A DNA stretch of 57,512 nucleotides. Source: Methanobacterium sp. UBA375. Its GTDB lineage: Archaea; Methanobacteriota; Methanobacteria; Methanobacteriales; Methanobacteriaceae. The stretch spans positions 1-57,512 of the forward strand of contig DAGC01000004.1 of NCBI GenBank assembly GCA_002495625.1. The letters run 5' to 3'. Shown piece after piece: positions 32,379-41,272 of this stretch. The notes beneath the pieces are model-generated. The model did no database searches, was not told where the DNA came from, and worked only from the letters and a program-made list of their open reading frames with translations. Both the position numbers and the translations under genes were made by a program. The stretch's first letter is position 1, and every line of letters begins with the position of its first letter.

Positions 32379-33632
32379 ATGAAATCAGAAGATCTATTTA
32401 ACGAAGCTAAAAAATATCTACCTGGAGGGGTTGATTCCCCGGTAAGGGCCTTCAAACCCTACCCTTTCTTTGCTGAATGTGCTTCCGGCTCACATCTAAA
32501 GGATGTGGATGGTAAAGATTATATAGATTATTGCCTGGCCTACGGTCCCCTGGTTCTAGGACATTCCCACCCAGACATAGTTAAAAAAGTGAAAGAACAG
32601 CTTGAACTGGGTACAGCCTACGGTGTGCCCACTCAGAATGAGATAGAATTAGCTAAGTTGGTTACTGGTAGGGTGCCCTGTGCCGATATGGTGAGATTTG
32701 TAAATTCCGGTACAGAGGCCACCATGAGCGCTATAAGACTAGCGAGAGCCGTAACCGGCAGGAAGAAGATCGTTAAATTTGAAGGATCCTACCACGGAGC
32801 TCACGATTATGTGCTGGTGAAATCCGGATCAGGGGCCATGGGGTTGCCCGATTCACCAGGAGTACCAGAGGAAACCACTAAAAATACCATACTGATTCCA
32901 TTTAATGATATTGAGGCAGTGGAGGATTTAATCCGAGAAGAAGGGGAGGAGATAGCCACCATAATAGTTGAACCGGTGATGGGCAACGTGGGCTGCATCC
33001 CACCAAGAGAGGGTTACCTTGAATTTCTACGCCAGATCACCAGTGAAAACGGCATCATACTCATCTTCGACGAGGTGATAACTGGTTTTAGACTGGCAGA
33101 GGGAGGTGCTCAGGAATATTACGGTGTAACACCCGACCTGGTAACTTTTGGGAAAATATTAGGCGGTGGATTCCCTATAGGGGCAATATCTGGAAAACGA
33201 GAGTACATGGAGAAAGTGGCCCCGCAGGGGGATGTTTACCAGGCAGGTACCTTTAATGGAAATCCTATATCAATCACAGCCGGTCTCATCACACTGAAAC
33301 TTCTCGATAGAAACTTCTACACCCAGCTGGAGAAGAAAGGCCAGTACCTGCGAAAGGGTATTGGAGATATTTTAGAAGAACAGGATTTGGATTATAAGGT
33401 CGCTGGATTAAGCTCCATGTTCCAGATATACTTCACTGGTAAGGATGTGTACGATTACCAGGATGCAAAAACAGCCGATACTGAGAAGTTCGACAAATAT
33501 TTCCATAAACTCCTGGAAAAAGGGGTGTTTATTCCCCCATCTCAGTTTGAATGCTGCTTTATTTCCTTAAAACACTCTGAAGATGACTTAGAACATACCT
33601 TAGAGGCCGTTGGAGAAGCGTTGAAGGGATAA
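32379..33632 (+). CDS. hemL: Glutamate-1-semialdehyde 2,1-aminomutase
   Basis: A 417-residue PLP enzyme that makes 5-aminolevulinate from glutamate 1-semialdehyde for heme-like cofactors (F430, corrinoids). PLP Lys259 is in TFGKILGGGFPIGAISG; GTEATMSAIRLARA, YHGAHD and IFDEVITGFR mark the cofactor site. The length is close to the usual 425. ATG follows AAAGGAGAATGCACC. It belongs with cbiC upstream; a 26-base repeat of T-rich motifs follows the gene. Confidence 0.96.
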   Translation: MKSEDLFNEAKKYLPGGVDSPVRAFKPYPFFAECASGSHLKDVDGKDYIDYCLAYGPLVLGHSHPDIVKKVKEQLELGTAYGVPTQNEIELAKLVTGRVPCADMVRFVNSGTEATMSAIRLARAVTGRKKIVKFEGSYHGAHDYVLVKSGSGAMGLPDSPGVPEETTKNTILIPFNDIEAVEDLIREEGEEIATIIVEPVMGNVGCIPPREGYLEFLRQITSENGIILIFDEVITGFRLAEGGAQEYYGVTPDLVTFGKILGGGFPIGAISGKREYMEKVAPQGDVYQAGTFNGNPISITAGLITLKLLDRNFYTQLEKKGQYLRKGIGDILEEQDLDYKVAGLSSMFQIYFTGKDVYDYQDAKTADTEKFDKYFHKLLEKGVFIPPSQFECCFISLKHSEDDLEHTLEAVGEALKG

Positions 33633-33643
33633 ATTTACTAAAC

Positions 33644-33708
33644 TCCTTTTTTTAAATTAATCTATTAAATCCCTTTTTAAATCAATCAATGGGATTCCCT
33701 TTTTAAAT
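33644..33708 (+). repeat. Three 26-bp-spaced T-rich repeats (likely terminator of hemL)
   Basis: TCC(C)TTTTTAAAT-type motifs begin at 33644, 33670 and 33696, an exact 26-base period. The second and third copies share the identical 13-mer TCCCTTTTTAAAT. They lie in the hemL downstream region and provide three consecutive T runs. Confidence 0.65.
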
Positions 33709-33733
33709 AATAAAAGTAGTAAAACCGCCCACT

Positions 33734-34312
33734 TTAAATAAATAAAAACAGTAAAACCACTACTACCACGATAACTACCAGAATAATAAATAAGGGAGTC
33801 CTAAGGAAATCAGTAAATGTGAGTTTGTCACTTTCATGGGCTTTGGTGCGCTGTTCTCTTACGATGGACATCAATCTATCTTCATTTTCTGAAATATCAT
33901 CCAGAAGTCTTTTTTGATTTTTAATATCGGTCTGTAGATTTCTTTCGTTTAAAACATCCCACAGGGTCCATCTTTCCTCTTTGATCTCGTTCAAGAGCTC
34001 TTCCTGGATATGTATATGGTTGGAAAGATTCCTAATTATGGCCTTCCTTTTTTCTGATTTACTCTTAAGCAAGGTCAGTAACTGTTCTATTTCTTCTGTA
34101 TCGTCCAATTCATCAAATGTGGAATCATCATTGGAAGACGGGGTGGGCAGGCTTTCGAAGAACTCCAACTCCCATCCACATTCACATGAGACAAAATCAT
34201 CCTTACTCTCACCATCCTGAAGACGGTAGTAACCCTGACATTTTCTGCAATATAAATACCCATTAGATTCAAGTGGGGGTTGTTGTTTGGTAGTATCTCT
34301 AGGTGTGGTCAT
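33734..34312 (-). CDS. Zinc-ribbon protein with C-terminal membrane anchor
   Basis: A 192-residue protein with three visible parts. Residues 18-50 form a small zinc ribbon (C22-R-K-C25 and C43-E-C45). Residues 65-150 are charged helical segments, with a likely coiled coil at KRKAIIRNLSNHIHIQEELLNEIKEERW. Residues 170-192 are one very hydrophobic segment (FLRTPLFIILVVIVVVVVLLFLFI) that ends the protein. Such a tail-anchored topology would put the ribbon in the cytoplasm. I do not recognise a family. It is single, convergent to hemL and divergent from mtxX. Confidence 0.65.
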   Translation of the reverse strand: MTTPRDTTKQQPPLESNGYLYCRKCQGYYRLQDGESKDDFVSCECGWELEFFESLPTPSSNDDSTFDELDDTEEIEQLLTLLKSKSEKRKAIIRNLSNHIHIQEELLNEIKEERWTLWDVLNERNLQTDIKNQKRLLDDISENEDRLMSIVREQRTKAHESDKLTFTDFLRTPLFIILVVIVVVVVLLFLFI

Positions 34313-34446
34313 TTTACAAACCTTATATCTCGTTGTTAATGATTAGTAACTTATTGCCTATATATATTACCTTTTTTTATTAGGTAAAATCATATATTAA
34401 TAGAGATCAAACTTGGCTCGGTTAAAAAGTTATGGAAGGGTATTAA

Positions 34447-35154
34447 ATGACGATAATTGCTGGTGTAGGGGGAAATAAAAATATAATAACCGCCTCACAG
34501 AGGGTAGATTTCCCTGTGCAACTGGTGGATTCTCCAGAAGAATTTGTAGAGTCCATAATAGGTAATAAAGCTCAGGCCTATGTAAGGGGGTCCCTGGGTG
34601 CTTCCCAGATTATGGCTGGACTGAAAAACAGGTATAAGGAATTCTATCGTGCGTCTTTTATAGAAATTAAGGGGCATAAATTTTTCCTGGCACCGGTGGG
34701 CATCGATGAAGGGGACCATCTGGAACAGAAACTGCAGATAATAGAGTTCGGGGCACGATTCCTGGAAAAAATTAATATTAAACCTAAAATAGCCATACTT
34801 TCCGGTGGCAGAGTCCAGGATCTTGGGAGAAGCCAGAAGATCGATAAATCCATTGCAGAGGGGGAGTTGTTAACAGAGATCATAAGGAATAAATATCCAG
34901 TTAAACATCATCATATATTGATTGAAGAAGCAATTCATGATAATTCAAATTTTATACTGGCACCAGATGGTATCACCGGGAATTTAATATTCAGATCTCT
35001 TGTTTTATCAGGATGTGGAGAAAGCCATGGCGCTGTAACCCTGGGAATGGACGTGATATTAATCGATACTTCACGATCCCTCACAGTGGAAGGTTATACC
35101 CGGGCGTTGAAATTCGCCAAATACCTGATAGATTCAAAGATTAATAAGCCTTAA
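34447..35154 (+). CDS. mtxX: Methanogenesis marker protein 4 (MtxX)
   Basis: A 235-residue protein related to phosphate acetyl/butyryltransferases (PTA/PTB fold). AYVRGSLGASQIMAGLKNRY, FFLAPVGIDEGDHLEQKLQI, ILSGGRVQDLGRSQKIDKSIAEGELL and TLGMDVILIDTSRSLTVEGYTRALKFAKYLI match MtxX (methanogen marker 4). It occurs in methanogens and has been linked by name to methyltransferase genes, but its reaction is not established. ATG at 34447 follows GGAAGGGTATTAA. It is a single-gene unit. Confidence 0.85.
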   Translation: MTIIAGVGGNKNIITASQRVDFPVQLVDSPEEFVESIIGNKAQAYVRGSLGASQIMAGLKNRYKEFYRASFIEIKGHKFFLAPVGIDEGDHLEQKLQIIEFGARFLEKINIKPKIAILSGGRVQDLGRSQKIDKSIAEGELLTEIIRNKYPVKHHHILIEEAIHDNSNFILAPDGITGNLIFRSLVLSGCGESHGAVTLGMDVILIDTSRSLTVEGYTRALKFAKYLIDSKINKP

Positions 35155-35325
35155 AAATAAAATTTAGCAATTATTTGAAATGGAAATAAGATTAAAAAGA
35201 AAAAAAAGCACTGATTTAAATAAATAATAGGTCAATAGGCATCTTTTTTTATATCTGATTATGATAGTTTATTTTTTATAGGATCACTTATAAATCTAGA
35301 TATACTAAGATGCTGGGGAGTAACA

Positions 35326-36093
35326 ATGTCACTTTTAAAACCACTATATACAGTATACGAATGGTACATCTCTCGAAATCTACGTCCAGAAAACATGCCC
35401 AGACACGTAGCCCTAATAATGGACGGCAACAGAAGATACTCCAAAATACAGGGGGACATGGATCCAATTGAAGGTCACAAACGCGGAGTCAACACCCTGG
35501 AAAAGGTACTTGATTGGTGTATAGATTTAGGATTAGAAATAGTCACTGTCTACGCATTTTCCATAGAAAACTTTAAACGACCACCAGAGGAAGTAAAGGG
35601 GTTAATGGAACTATTCAAGTACAACTTCGAGTCCATAGCCCAAAATAAAAGGATCCATAAAAACGAAGTAAAGCTAAAGGCGGTGGGTAAACTGGAACTC
35701 TTACCAGATGATGTAAGAGAAGCCATAAGAGTCGCCGAAGAATCCACCAGTAAATACAATAAAAGGCAGGTAAATATTGCCATAGGCTATGACGGACGTT
35801 TAGAGATAGTCGATGCCATGCAAAAGATTGCAAATCAAGTTAAAGATGGTAAACTCGACCCGAAAGACATAGATGAAAAGGTGGTAAATGAAAACCTTTA
35901 CACGGCTGGACTGGTGGACCCCAACTTGATCATTCGAACCAGTGGCGAAGAAAGACTCAGCGGATTCTTACTCTGGCAATCATCCTACAGTGAACTCTAT
36001 TTCTGTGACAGTTTATGGCCACAACTCAGGAAAGTGGATTTCCTAAGGGCTTTAAGAGATTATCAACAGAGGGAAAGAAGGTTTGGGGTATAA
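35326..36093 (+). CDS. uppS: Cis-prenyl (undecaprenyl-type) diphosphate synthase
   Basis: A 255-residue cis-prenyltransferase that makes long-chain polyprenyl diphosphate, the lipid carrier for pseudomurein and glycans. The catalytic Asp33 is in LIMDGNRRYSK; EGHKRGVNTLEKVLDWC, VTVYAFSIENFKRP, the IIRTSGEERLSGFLLWQSSYSELYF block, and the LWPQLRKVDFLRALRDYQQRERRFG end are conserved. The length is typical of the archaeal enzyme. ATG follows TGGGGAGTAACA. Confidence 0.96.
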   Translation: MSLLKPLYTVYEWYISRNLRPENMPRHVALIMDGNRRYSKIQGDMDPIEGHKRGVNTLEKVLDWCIDLGLEIVTVYAFSIENFKRPPEEVKGLMELFKYNFESIAQNKRIHKNEVKLKAVGKLELLPDDVREAIRVAEESTSKYNKRQVNIAIGYDGRLEIVDAMQKIANQVKDGKLDPKDIDEKVVNENLYTAGLVDPNLIIRTSGEERLSGFLLWQSSYSELYFCDSLWPQLRKVDFLRALRDYQQRERRFGV

Positions 36094-36142
36094 TTAGGAG
36101 TTGTAATTTTTTATTTTCCATAAGGTGGATAATTATTAGATA

Positions 36143-36237
36143 CAGATAGAATTTTCTTTTATTTTCATTTAAGGGGGGTTTAGAATTCAGATAAAAATAG
36201 GACTTTCATTTTCATTCAGAGTGGGGGTTAAAAATTT
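36143..36237 (+). repeat. Diverged tandem repeat upstream of tatD
   Basis: Two adjacent segments (36143-36187 and 36188-36237) both start CAGATA, contain ATTTTCATT, then GGGGGTTTA or GGGGGTTAA, and end with AATT. The match is imperfect, with several indels, so the duplication is old or only apparent. Confidence 0.4.
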
Positions 36238-36280
36238 TAATACATAAATTTTTCATATCGTATAATCGGGAGTTAGGAAG

Positions 36281-37030
36281 ATGATCGACGCACACTGCCA
36301 CGTAGACTTCAAGGAATACAACAAAAATCGAGGGGAAGTAATGCAAAGGGCCCAGGAGAAATTACGGGCCATCATCAACTCCGGAGCAAGTCTAGGTGGT
36401 AACCGGCGCACATTAAAACTGCAAGAAGAATATCCCGGATTTCTATATGCCACTCTTGGTTTCCACCCACACAATGCAGCGAAGGCAGATTCAACGATTA
36501 TAGACCAGGCCCTAGGGGAAATTGTTGATAATATAGATAAAACAGTAGCCTTAGGAGAGACAGGTCTTGATTTCCACCAGATAAAGGGTGAAGAACAAAA
36601 AAAGAGACAGATGGATTTGTTTAAAAGATTTATAGATTTGGCGGTTGAGTTTGAAAAGCCCCTGGTGATACACGCCCGTGATGCTGAGGAAACCGTCCTG
36701 AACATGGTAAAAAACACCGTACCCCAAGTTATATTTCACTGCTATGGAGGCGACGCCCGGACAGCCAGTGCAATAATAGATGAAGGGTACTACCTATCCT
36801 TATCAACCATCATCAGCTTTTCCGACCACCATCAGGAACTGGCAAGGGAAATCCCCCTCTCTAGCATGCTCACAGAAACTGACAGTCCCTACCTATCCCC
36901 ATTTAAAGGCCGTAATGAACCAGCATACGTGGAAGAAGTGGTGAAGGCCGTTGCCCAGGTAAAGGATACAAGCAGGGAGGAAGTTGACCGGGTAACCCAA
37001 AAAAATGCAGAAAAAATTTTCAGGTTGTAA
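36281..37030 (+). CDS. TatD family metal-dependent hydrolase
   Basis: A 249-residue TIM-barrel amidohydrolase-type nuclease. Metal ligands are seen in MIDAHCHVDF (H5, H7), a central Glu in ALGETGLDFH, His in VIHARDAEE and IFHCYGG, and a final Asp in LTETDSPYLSP. TatD enzymes are 3'-5' exonucleases or deoxyribonucleases; the archaeal substrate is not settled. ATG follows CGGGAGTTAGGAAG. capA begins 4 bases after the stop, suggesting one transcript. Confidence 0.88.
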   Translation: MIDAHCHVDFKEYNKNRGEVMQRAQEKLRAIINSGASLGGNRRTLKLQEEYPGFLYATLGFHPHNAAKADSTIIDQALGEIVDNIDKTVALGETGLDFHQIKGEEQKKRQMDLFKRFIDLAVEFEKPLVIHARDAEETVLNMVKNTVPQVIFHCYGGDARTASAIIDEGYYLSLSTIISFSDHHQELAREIPLSSMLTETDSPYLSPFKGRNEPAYVEEVVKAVAQVKDTSREEVDRVTQKNAEKIFRL

Positions 37031-37034
37031 GTGA

Positions 37035-38111
37035 ATGGCTCGCAGATCGTATGTAGTAGTGGTAGTTTTAATTTTGGCAGTTGCACTAATTTTTTCGATA
37101 TTATATATTAATCCAAGCTTCAACAACAGCCAAAAACAGAATTCAAGGTTACAGGAAGCAAATATGTCCATCAGCTTCACTGGAGATGTGATGCTGGGAC
37201 CAAGGGTGGGAACAGCCCTGGCCGCTGGTCAGAACGTGTTTGCAGATCTAAAACCGATGTTTGAAAAATCAGATCTGGTCGTCGTAAACTTAGAAGCTCC
37301 ATTTACCAATTCCAATCAAAACTGGAAGCAAGTCATACCATTTAAGGCGAACCCCCAATTTGCACACTACTTAAAGGATAACTCCATCGATGTGGCTACC
37401 CTGGCCAATAACCATATCATGGATTACGGGCCCACAGGATTACATGATACCATAACCGCTTTAAAGGAGAATAACGTCTCATACGTGGGGGCAGGGGAGA
37501 ATATTGATGAAGCCAGCCAGCCATTCTATTATAAAGTGAACAATGTAACCATCGCCATTTTAAGTTTCTATGACAACACCACTTTCCCCTTTGATCCCAC
37601 AACACAGGTCCAGGCAGCCACAGATTCACGGCCAGGATATGCTCCTATGAACTGGGATCTGATTAAGAAGAGTATAGCCACTGCTCGAAATAATTCTGAC
37701 CTGGTGGTGGTGTGTTTCCACTATGGAGTCGAGTATTCACTCTGGCATGATGAAAGGCAGGAGGAATTTTCCAGAAAAAGCATAGATGAGGGTGCTGATC
37801 TCATCATAGGCAACCATCCCCATGTAACACAGGAAATAGAGATGTACAAGGGAAAGCTGATCTTCTACAGCCTAGGTAACACTGTGTTCTACGATCTTAC
37901 CGCAGGAAGTCCAAATAACATCATTGTAGAATATAAGGTCACAAACGGAACTGCACAGGCAATAATACACCCCATCCTTGTTTATAATTATGCCCCCCAC
38001 ATCATGGATGATCAGAGTGCTAATGTCTTTTTAAAAAGTATAAAAGACAAATCAAACATCAACATGACCATAGAAAATGGACTGGGTATCATTGATATTG
38101 GAAAGCTTTAG
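37035..38111 (+). CDS. CapA/PGA-synthesis-like metallophosphatase fold protein
   Basis: A 358-residue protein with one N-terminal membrane segment (residues 5-26) and an extracellular catalytic domain. MSISFTGDVMLGPRVG, VVNLEAPFTN, LANNHIMDYGPTGL, HYGVEYSLWHDERQEEFSRKSIDEGADLIIGNHPHVTQEIEMYKGKLIFYSLGN are the CapA-family signatures of the calcineurin-like fold. In Bacillus, CapA takes part in poly-gamma-glutamate export; in this archaeon a role with a surface polymer is inference. GTAAGTGA just before ATG is the binding site. Confidence 0.88.
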   Translation: MARRSYVVVVVLILAVALIFSILYINPSFNNSQKQNSRLQEANMSISFTGDVMLGPRVGTALAAGQNVFADLKPMFEKSDLVVVNLEAPFTNSNQNWKQVIPFKANPQFAHYLKDNSIDVATLANNHIMDYGPTGLHDTITALKENNVSYVGAGENIDEASQPFYYKVNNVTIAILSFYDNTTFPFDPTTQVQAATDSRPGYAPMNWDLIKKSIATARNNSDLVVVCFHYGVEYSLWHDERQEEFSRKSIDEGADLIIGNHPHVTQEIEMYKGKLIFYSLGNTVFYDLTAGSPNNIIVEYKVTNGTAQAIIHPILVYNYAPHIMDDQSANVFLKSIKDKSNINMTIENGLGIIDIGKL

Positions 38112-38162
38112 AAGTATATTAACCCTCCCGCTGGAAGTACATTACCCCCCACTGTACTTTCC

Positions 38163-38540
38163 TTACTCATCTAACTTGGTGAAAACCTCTTTTGCAGCAT
38201 TTATACCGTTGATGGCTGCAGGAAAACCGGCATAAACCGCCATCTGTATTATTACTTCCACAATCTCTTCACGGGTGCATCCACTGTTTAAAGCACCTTC
38301 TATGTGACTCTGGAGTTGCAGGGGTGCATTGCCCAGGGCAGTGAGTGCAGCCACCGTGGCTATCTCCCGGGACTTCAGATCAAGACCAGGCCTGCTGTAG
38401 ATGTCGCCGTAGGCAAATTCAGCAACGTATCGTGCCAGATCCGGTGCAATATCCCCCAAGTTTTCCCTTAATTTTCTATAATTTTCACTGTTATGCTCTT
38501 CGAGATGTTTTAAACCCCTTTGATAGCGTTTGTTATCCAT
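38163..38540 (-). CDS. Carboxymuconolactone decarboxylase family protein
   Basis: A 125-residue helical protein. RYVAEFAYGDIYSRPGLDLKSREIATVAALTALGNAPLQLQSHIEGALNSGCTREEIVEVIIQMAVYAGFPAAINGINAAKEVF matches the CMD family, with a C-T-R-E-E-I-x-E stretch and the Q-x-x-x-Y-x-G-F-P motif. The length matches PcaC-like single-domain members. The substrate in a methanogen is unknown. ATG at 38540 has AAGGAG nine bases upstream; the TTG at 38558 precedes that site. Confidence 0.85.
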   Translation of the reverse strand: MDNKRYQRGLKHLEEHNSENYRKLRENLGDIAPDLARYVAEFAYGDIYSRPGLDLKSREIATVAALTALGNAPLQLQSHIEGALNSGCTREEIVEVIIQMAVYAGFPAAINGINAAKEVFTKLDE

Positions 38541-38688
38541 TTCTGTGTTCTCCTTCAACTAAAACTACATAAAACAATAAAAACTTAAGTTTAACTAATT
38601 ATAATAGGAATTATATTTATAAATATTTTTATAAGTAAACACCCGGTTAGGTAATTAATCCACTTAAAAATCTTTTACAGGTTAAAAA

Positions 38689-39369
38689 ATGAAGCCCCAT
38701 GTTATATTAAATTCTGCCATGACCCTGGACGGGAAAATAGCCACCAGAACTGGTAGTTCAGAAATTTCCGGCCAGGAAGATCTTCTAAGGGTGCACCAGC
38801 TTAGAAGGAAACTGGACGCCATAATGGTAGGGGTCAACACGGTCTTAGAAGACGATCCAAGGTTAACCGTTCATAAATTCCAATCAGATGAATCTGATAG
38901 TTCATTAATGGAATCTGATAACCCGTTAAGGGTGGTAACAGATAGTAAAGCCAGAACTCCCTTAAATTCACGCGTGTTTAACCAGGAAGCCGAGACTTTA
39001 ATAGCTGTTTCCCAGAAAGCACCAGGAGAAAGAGTCAAAGCATTGAGGGATAAGGGGGAAAATATAGATGTAATACTGGCTGGTGAGGCCAGGGTGGATC
39101 TCATCACCTTAATGGATGAACTGGCCCAAAGAGGAGTACGGTCATTACTCCTGGAGGGCGGTTCGACCTTAAACTTCTCCATGCTCCAGGCCGGTCTGGT
39201 GGATGAAGTCAGAGTATGTATCGCACCCATGATAGCCGGGGGAGTAGGTGCTAAGACTCTGGCAGGGGGTGAGGGCGTGGATTACATGAAGGACGCCTTT
39301 AAATTAGAGCTTAAAAAGAGTTATAAATTAGGGAAAGATTTTATACTGGAATATGAAGTCTTAAAATAA
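38689..39369 (+). CDS. arfC: Diaminoribosylaminopyrimidinone phosphate reductase
   Basis: A 226-residue NADPH-dependent reductase of the RibD C-terminal type (2,5-diamino-6-ribosylamino-4(3H)-pyrimidinone 5'-phosphate to the ribityl form), for riboflavin and F420 (FO). HVILNSAMTLDGKIATRTGSSEISGQEDLLRVHQLRRKLDAIMVGVNTVLEDDPRLTV is the classic start, and LLLEGGSTLNFSMLQAGLVDEVRVCIAPMIAGG is the cofactor region. The deaminase domain of bacterial RibD is absent, as usual in archaea. ATG follows CAGGTTAAAAA, a weak site. Confidence 0.92.
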   Translation: MKPHVILNSAMTLDGKIATRTGSSEISGQEDLLRVHQLRRKLDAIMVGVNTVLEDDPRLTVHKFQSDESDSSLMESDNPLRVVTDSKARTPLNSRVFNQEAETLIAVSQKAPGERVKALRDKGENIDVILAGEARVDLITLMDELAQRGVRSLLLEGGSTLNFSMLQAGLVDEVRVCIAPMIAGGVGAKTLAGGEGVDYMKDAFKLELKKSYKLGKDFILEYEVLK

Positions 39370-39381
39370 AAAAAAGGTTGG

Positions 39382-39540
39382 TTAGTTTTTTTTCAAAAAC
39401 AGCAGATATATTCCAGCTAAGATGGCGACTATAGCGATTATCCATAAGAGATAACCGAAGAACCATATGGCAGTGAACCATACCACTATGATTAAAATTC
39501 CAAGAATCAGATATATTATACCCATTATTTTATCGTTCAT
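39382..39540 (-). CDS. Two-helix small membrane protein (52 aa)
   Basis: The frame from ATG at 39540 to TAA at 39382 encodes 52 residues: MNDKIMGIIYLILGILIIVVWF, a short FTAIWFFGYL turn and a second helix LLWIIAIVAILAGIYLLFLKKN. GAGGTG lies 7 bases upstream of the ATG, which strongly supports translation. It has a Trp/Phe-rich turn and a positive C-terminus, like other short DUF-type membrane proteins of methanogens. The function is unknown. Confidence 0.65.
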   Translation of the reverse strand: MNDKIMGIIYLILGILIIVVWFTAIWFFGYLLWIIAIVAILAGIYLLFLKKN

Positions 39541-39607
39541 TTAACACACCTCATATTATTTAATTAGTTCCCTGACCTTAATTAAACTTACTATTTTCGT
39601 GAAGTGT

Positions 39608-40270
39608 TTAATATCCATTTTTACCCAATATATTCAGGGGGTTGGTTCTTAAAATTTTATGAACTTCTTTATCTGGAATCCCAGCACCTTTAATTATCTT
39701 ACGTGCGGTTTCATAGGATATTAAGTCTTCTGGGGCGTGTGTATCGGTGTCCATCACCAGGTTGGCTCCTACCTCCATTGCCACCTTGGCTACATATCCG
39801 TTGGCAAGGCAGTGCCCCCTTCTGGAACTTATCTCCAGTGCGATATCATTATCACGGGCAATTTCAGCTTCTTCAACGGTTATAAGTCCTGGATGGGCCA
39901 GTATATCAATTTCTGGAATGTTAACCGCGGTGAAATTCGTGCCCTCCAGGACTGGTTCCACCAGAGTCTCTCCGTGGGCTACGATAATTTCTGCACCTAA
40001 CTTCCTGGCTTGGACGGCCAGTTTATCAATTACTTCAACTGGTGCATGGGTTATTTCAGCCCCAGGAATAACGTTGATATCCCAGTTATCCCGGATATCA
40101 TTAATCGCGTTTATTATTTTTCCCACACTGTCGATGTTGGACGCGTCGACGTGGTCGGTTATGGCCACGGCCTCATGATCCAGGACCTGGGCGCGTCTGG
40201 CTATTTCAGATGGGAGCAGTTCACCATCACTGAATATGCTGTGGGTATGTAAATCTATTCTTTTACTCAT
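39608..40270 (-). CDS. PHP domain phosphoesterase (histidinol-phosphatase-like)
   Basis: A 220-residue PHP protein. Metal-binding clusters are RIDLHTHSIFSDGELLPSEI at the start, VAITDHVDASNI, GAEITHAPVEVI, VAHGE, ILAHPGLI and MDTDTHAPEDL. Annotators often name it histidinol phosphate phosphatase domain protein. Its neighbours are not histidine genes; the reaction is not proven. It starts at 40270 and is divergent from the pantoate kinase gene. Confidence 0.85.
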   Translation of the reverse strand: MSKRIDLHTHSIFSDGELLPSEIARRAQVLDHEAVAITDHVDASNIDSVGKIINAINDIRDNWDINVIPGAEITHAPVEVIDKLAVQARKLGAEIIVAHGETLVEPVLEGTNFTAVNIPEIDILAHPGLITVEEAEIARDNDIALEISSRRGHCLANGYVAKVAMEVGANLVMDTDTHAPEDLISYETARKIIKGAGIPDKEVHKILRTNPLNILGKNGY

Positions 40271-40372
40271 GAGAATCAGCTCAAATTTATTATTAGCTAT
40301 ATTTTAATAATTACCTTAATCGTGCTTATTGTTATATGGTATTCTTGGCATAAATAATAATGGTGATTTTGA

Positions 40373-41254
40373 TTGAAAAGTTCCTTATTCGTTCCTTCAC
40401 ATATAACCGGGTTTTTCCAGATTATACCTGACTTAGATCCACTGAGAAAGGGTTCCCGGGGTGCAGGGATAGTCCTGGATAAAGGGGTAATAACCGATGT
40501 ATCCATTGAAGATGGTGATGGTGTAGATGTTATAATTAACGGTGAATCAGATTCTAAACTTTCTTCTATAACCTACAAGACTATAGATTTAATTAAAGAG
40601 CGATTTCCAATTGTTGATGGGAAAATTATCATCAACCATGAGTTTCAAGTCCCGGTGGGCAGTGGATTCGGGGTTTCAGCCGCCTGTGCCCTGGGAACAT
40701 CGCTGGGAATTGTAAAAGCCCTTAAACTCCCTTTAACCTATAATAGGGCGGCATCCATAGCCCATCTGGCGGAGATTGAAATGAAAAGTGGTTTAGGTGA
40801 TGTCATAGCAGAGATCACCGGCGGACTGGTCTTAAGGCTTAAAGAAGGCGCCCCAGTATACGGTAGAACAGATAGGATCCTTCCCGGTCGAAGTGAGGGT
40901 GGTGATGGATATTACATCATCAGCAAGACCCTGGGAGAAATTGAAACATCCACCATAATCGAAGATCCCTACTGGCAGAAGAAAATCAACCAAACCGGTG
41001 AAACCCTGCTGGGTGAACTTCTGGAAAAGCCAGATATTCATAACTTCTTTAAACTATCCCGGAGATTTGCAGAGGAAACCTCACTCATGAATTCACAGCT
41101 TAAAGAAGTGGTAGACATACTGGAAGAAGAGACCCTGGGGGCCAGTATGGCTATGCTGGGAAACACGGCATTTGCACTCTCTGAAATACCAGATACAAGT
41201 TTAGATGATGTTATAATCTCTAAAATTGATGATATGGGTTGCAGGTTCCTTTAA
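40373..41254 (+). CDS. Pantoate kinase (archaeal CoA synthesis)
   Basis: A 293-residue GHMP kinase that phosphorylates pantoate, an archaeal detour before phosphopantothenate synthetase. The GHMP motif is PVGSGFGVSAACALGTSLGI near residues 94-113; SSLFVPSHITGFFQI at the start and SGLGDVIAEITGGLVLR are typical of PoK. The start is TTG at 40373 behind AATGGTGATTTTGA. Phosphopantothenate synthetase is not in this window. Confidence 0.9.
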   Translation: MKSSLFVPSHITGFFQIIPDLDPLRKGSRGAGIVLDKGVITDVSIEDGDGVDVIINGESDSKLSSITYKTIDLIKERFPIVDGKIIINHEFQVPVGSGFGVSAACALGTSLGIVKALKLPLTYNRAASIAHLAEIEMKSGLGDVIAEITGGLVLRLKEGAPVYGRTDRILPGRSEGGDGYYIISKTLGEIETSTIIEDPYWQKKINQTGETLLGELLEKPDIHNFFKLSRRFAEETSLMNSQLKEVVDILEEETLGASMAMLGNTAFALSEIPDTSLDDVIISKIDDMGCRFL

Positions 41255-41272
41255 AATTATTTAAAAATAAGT

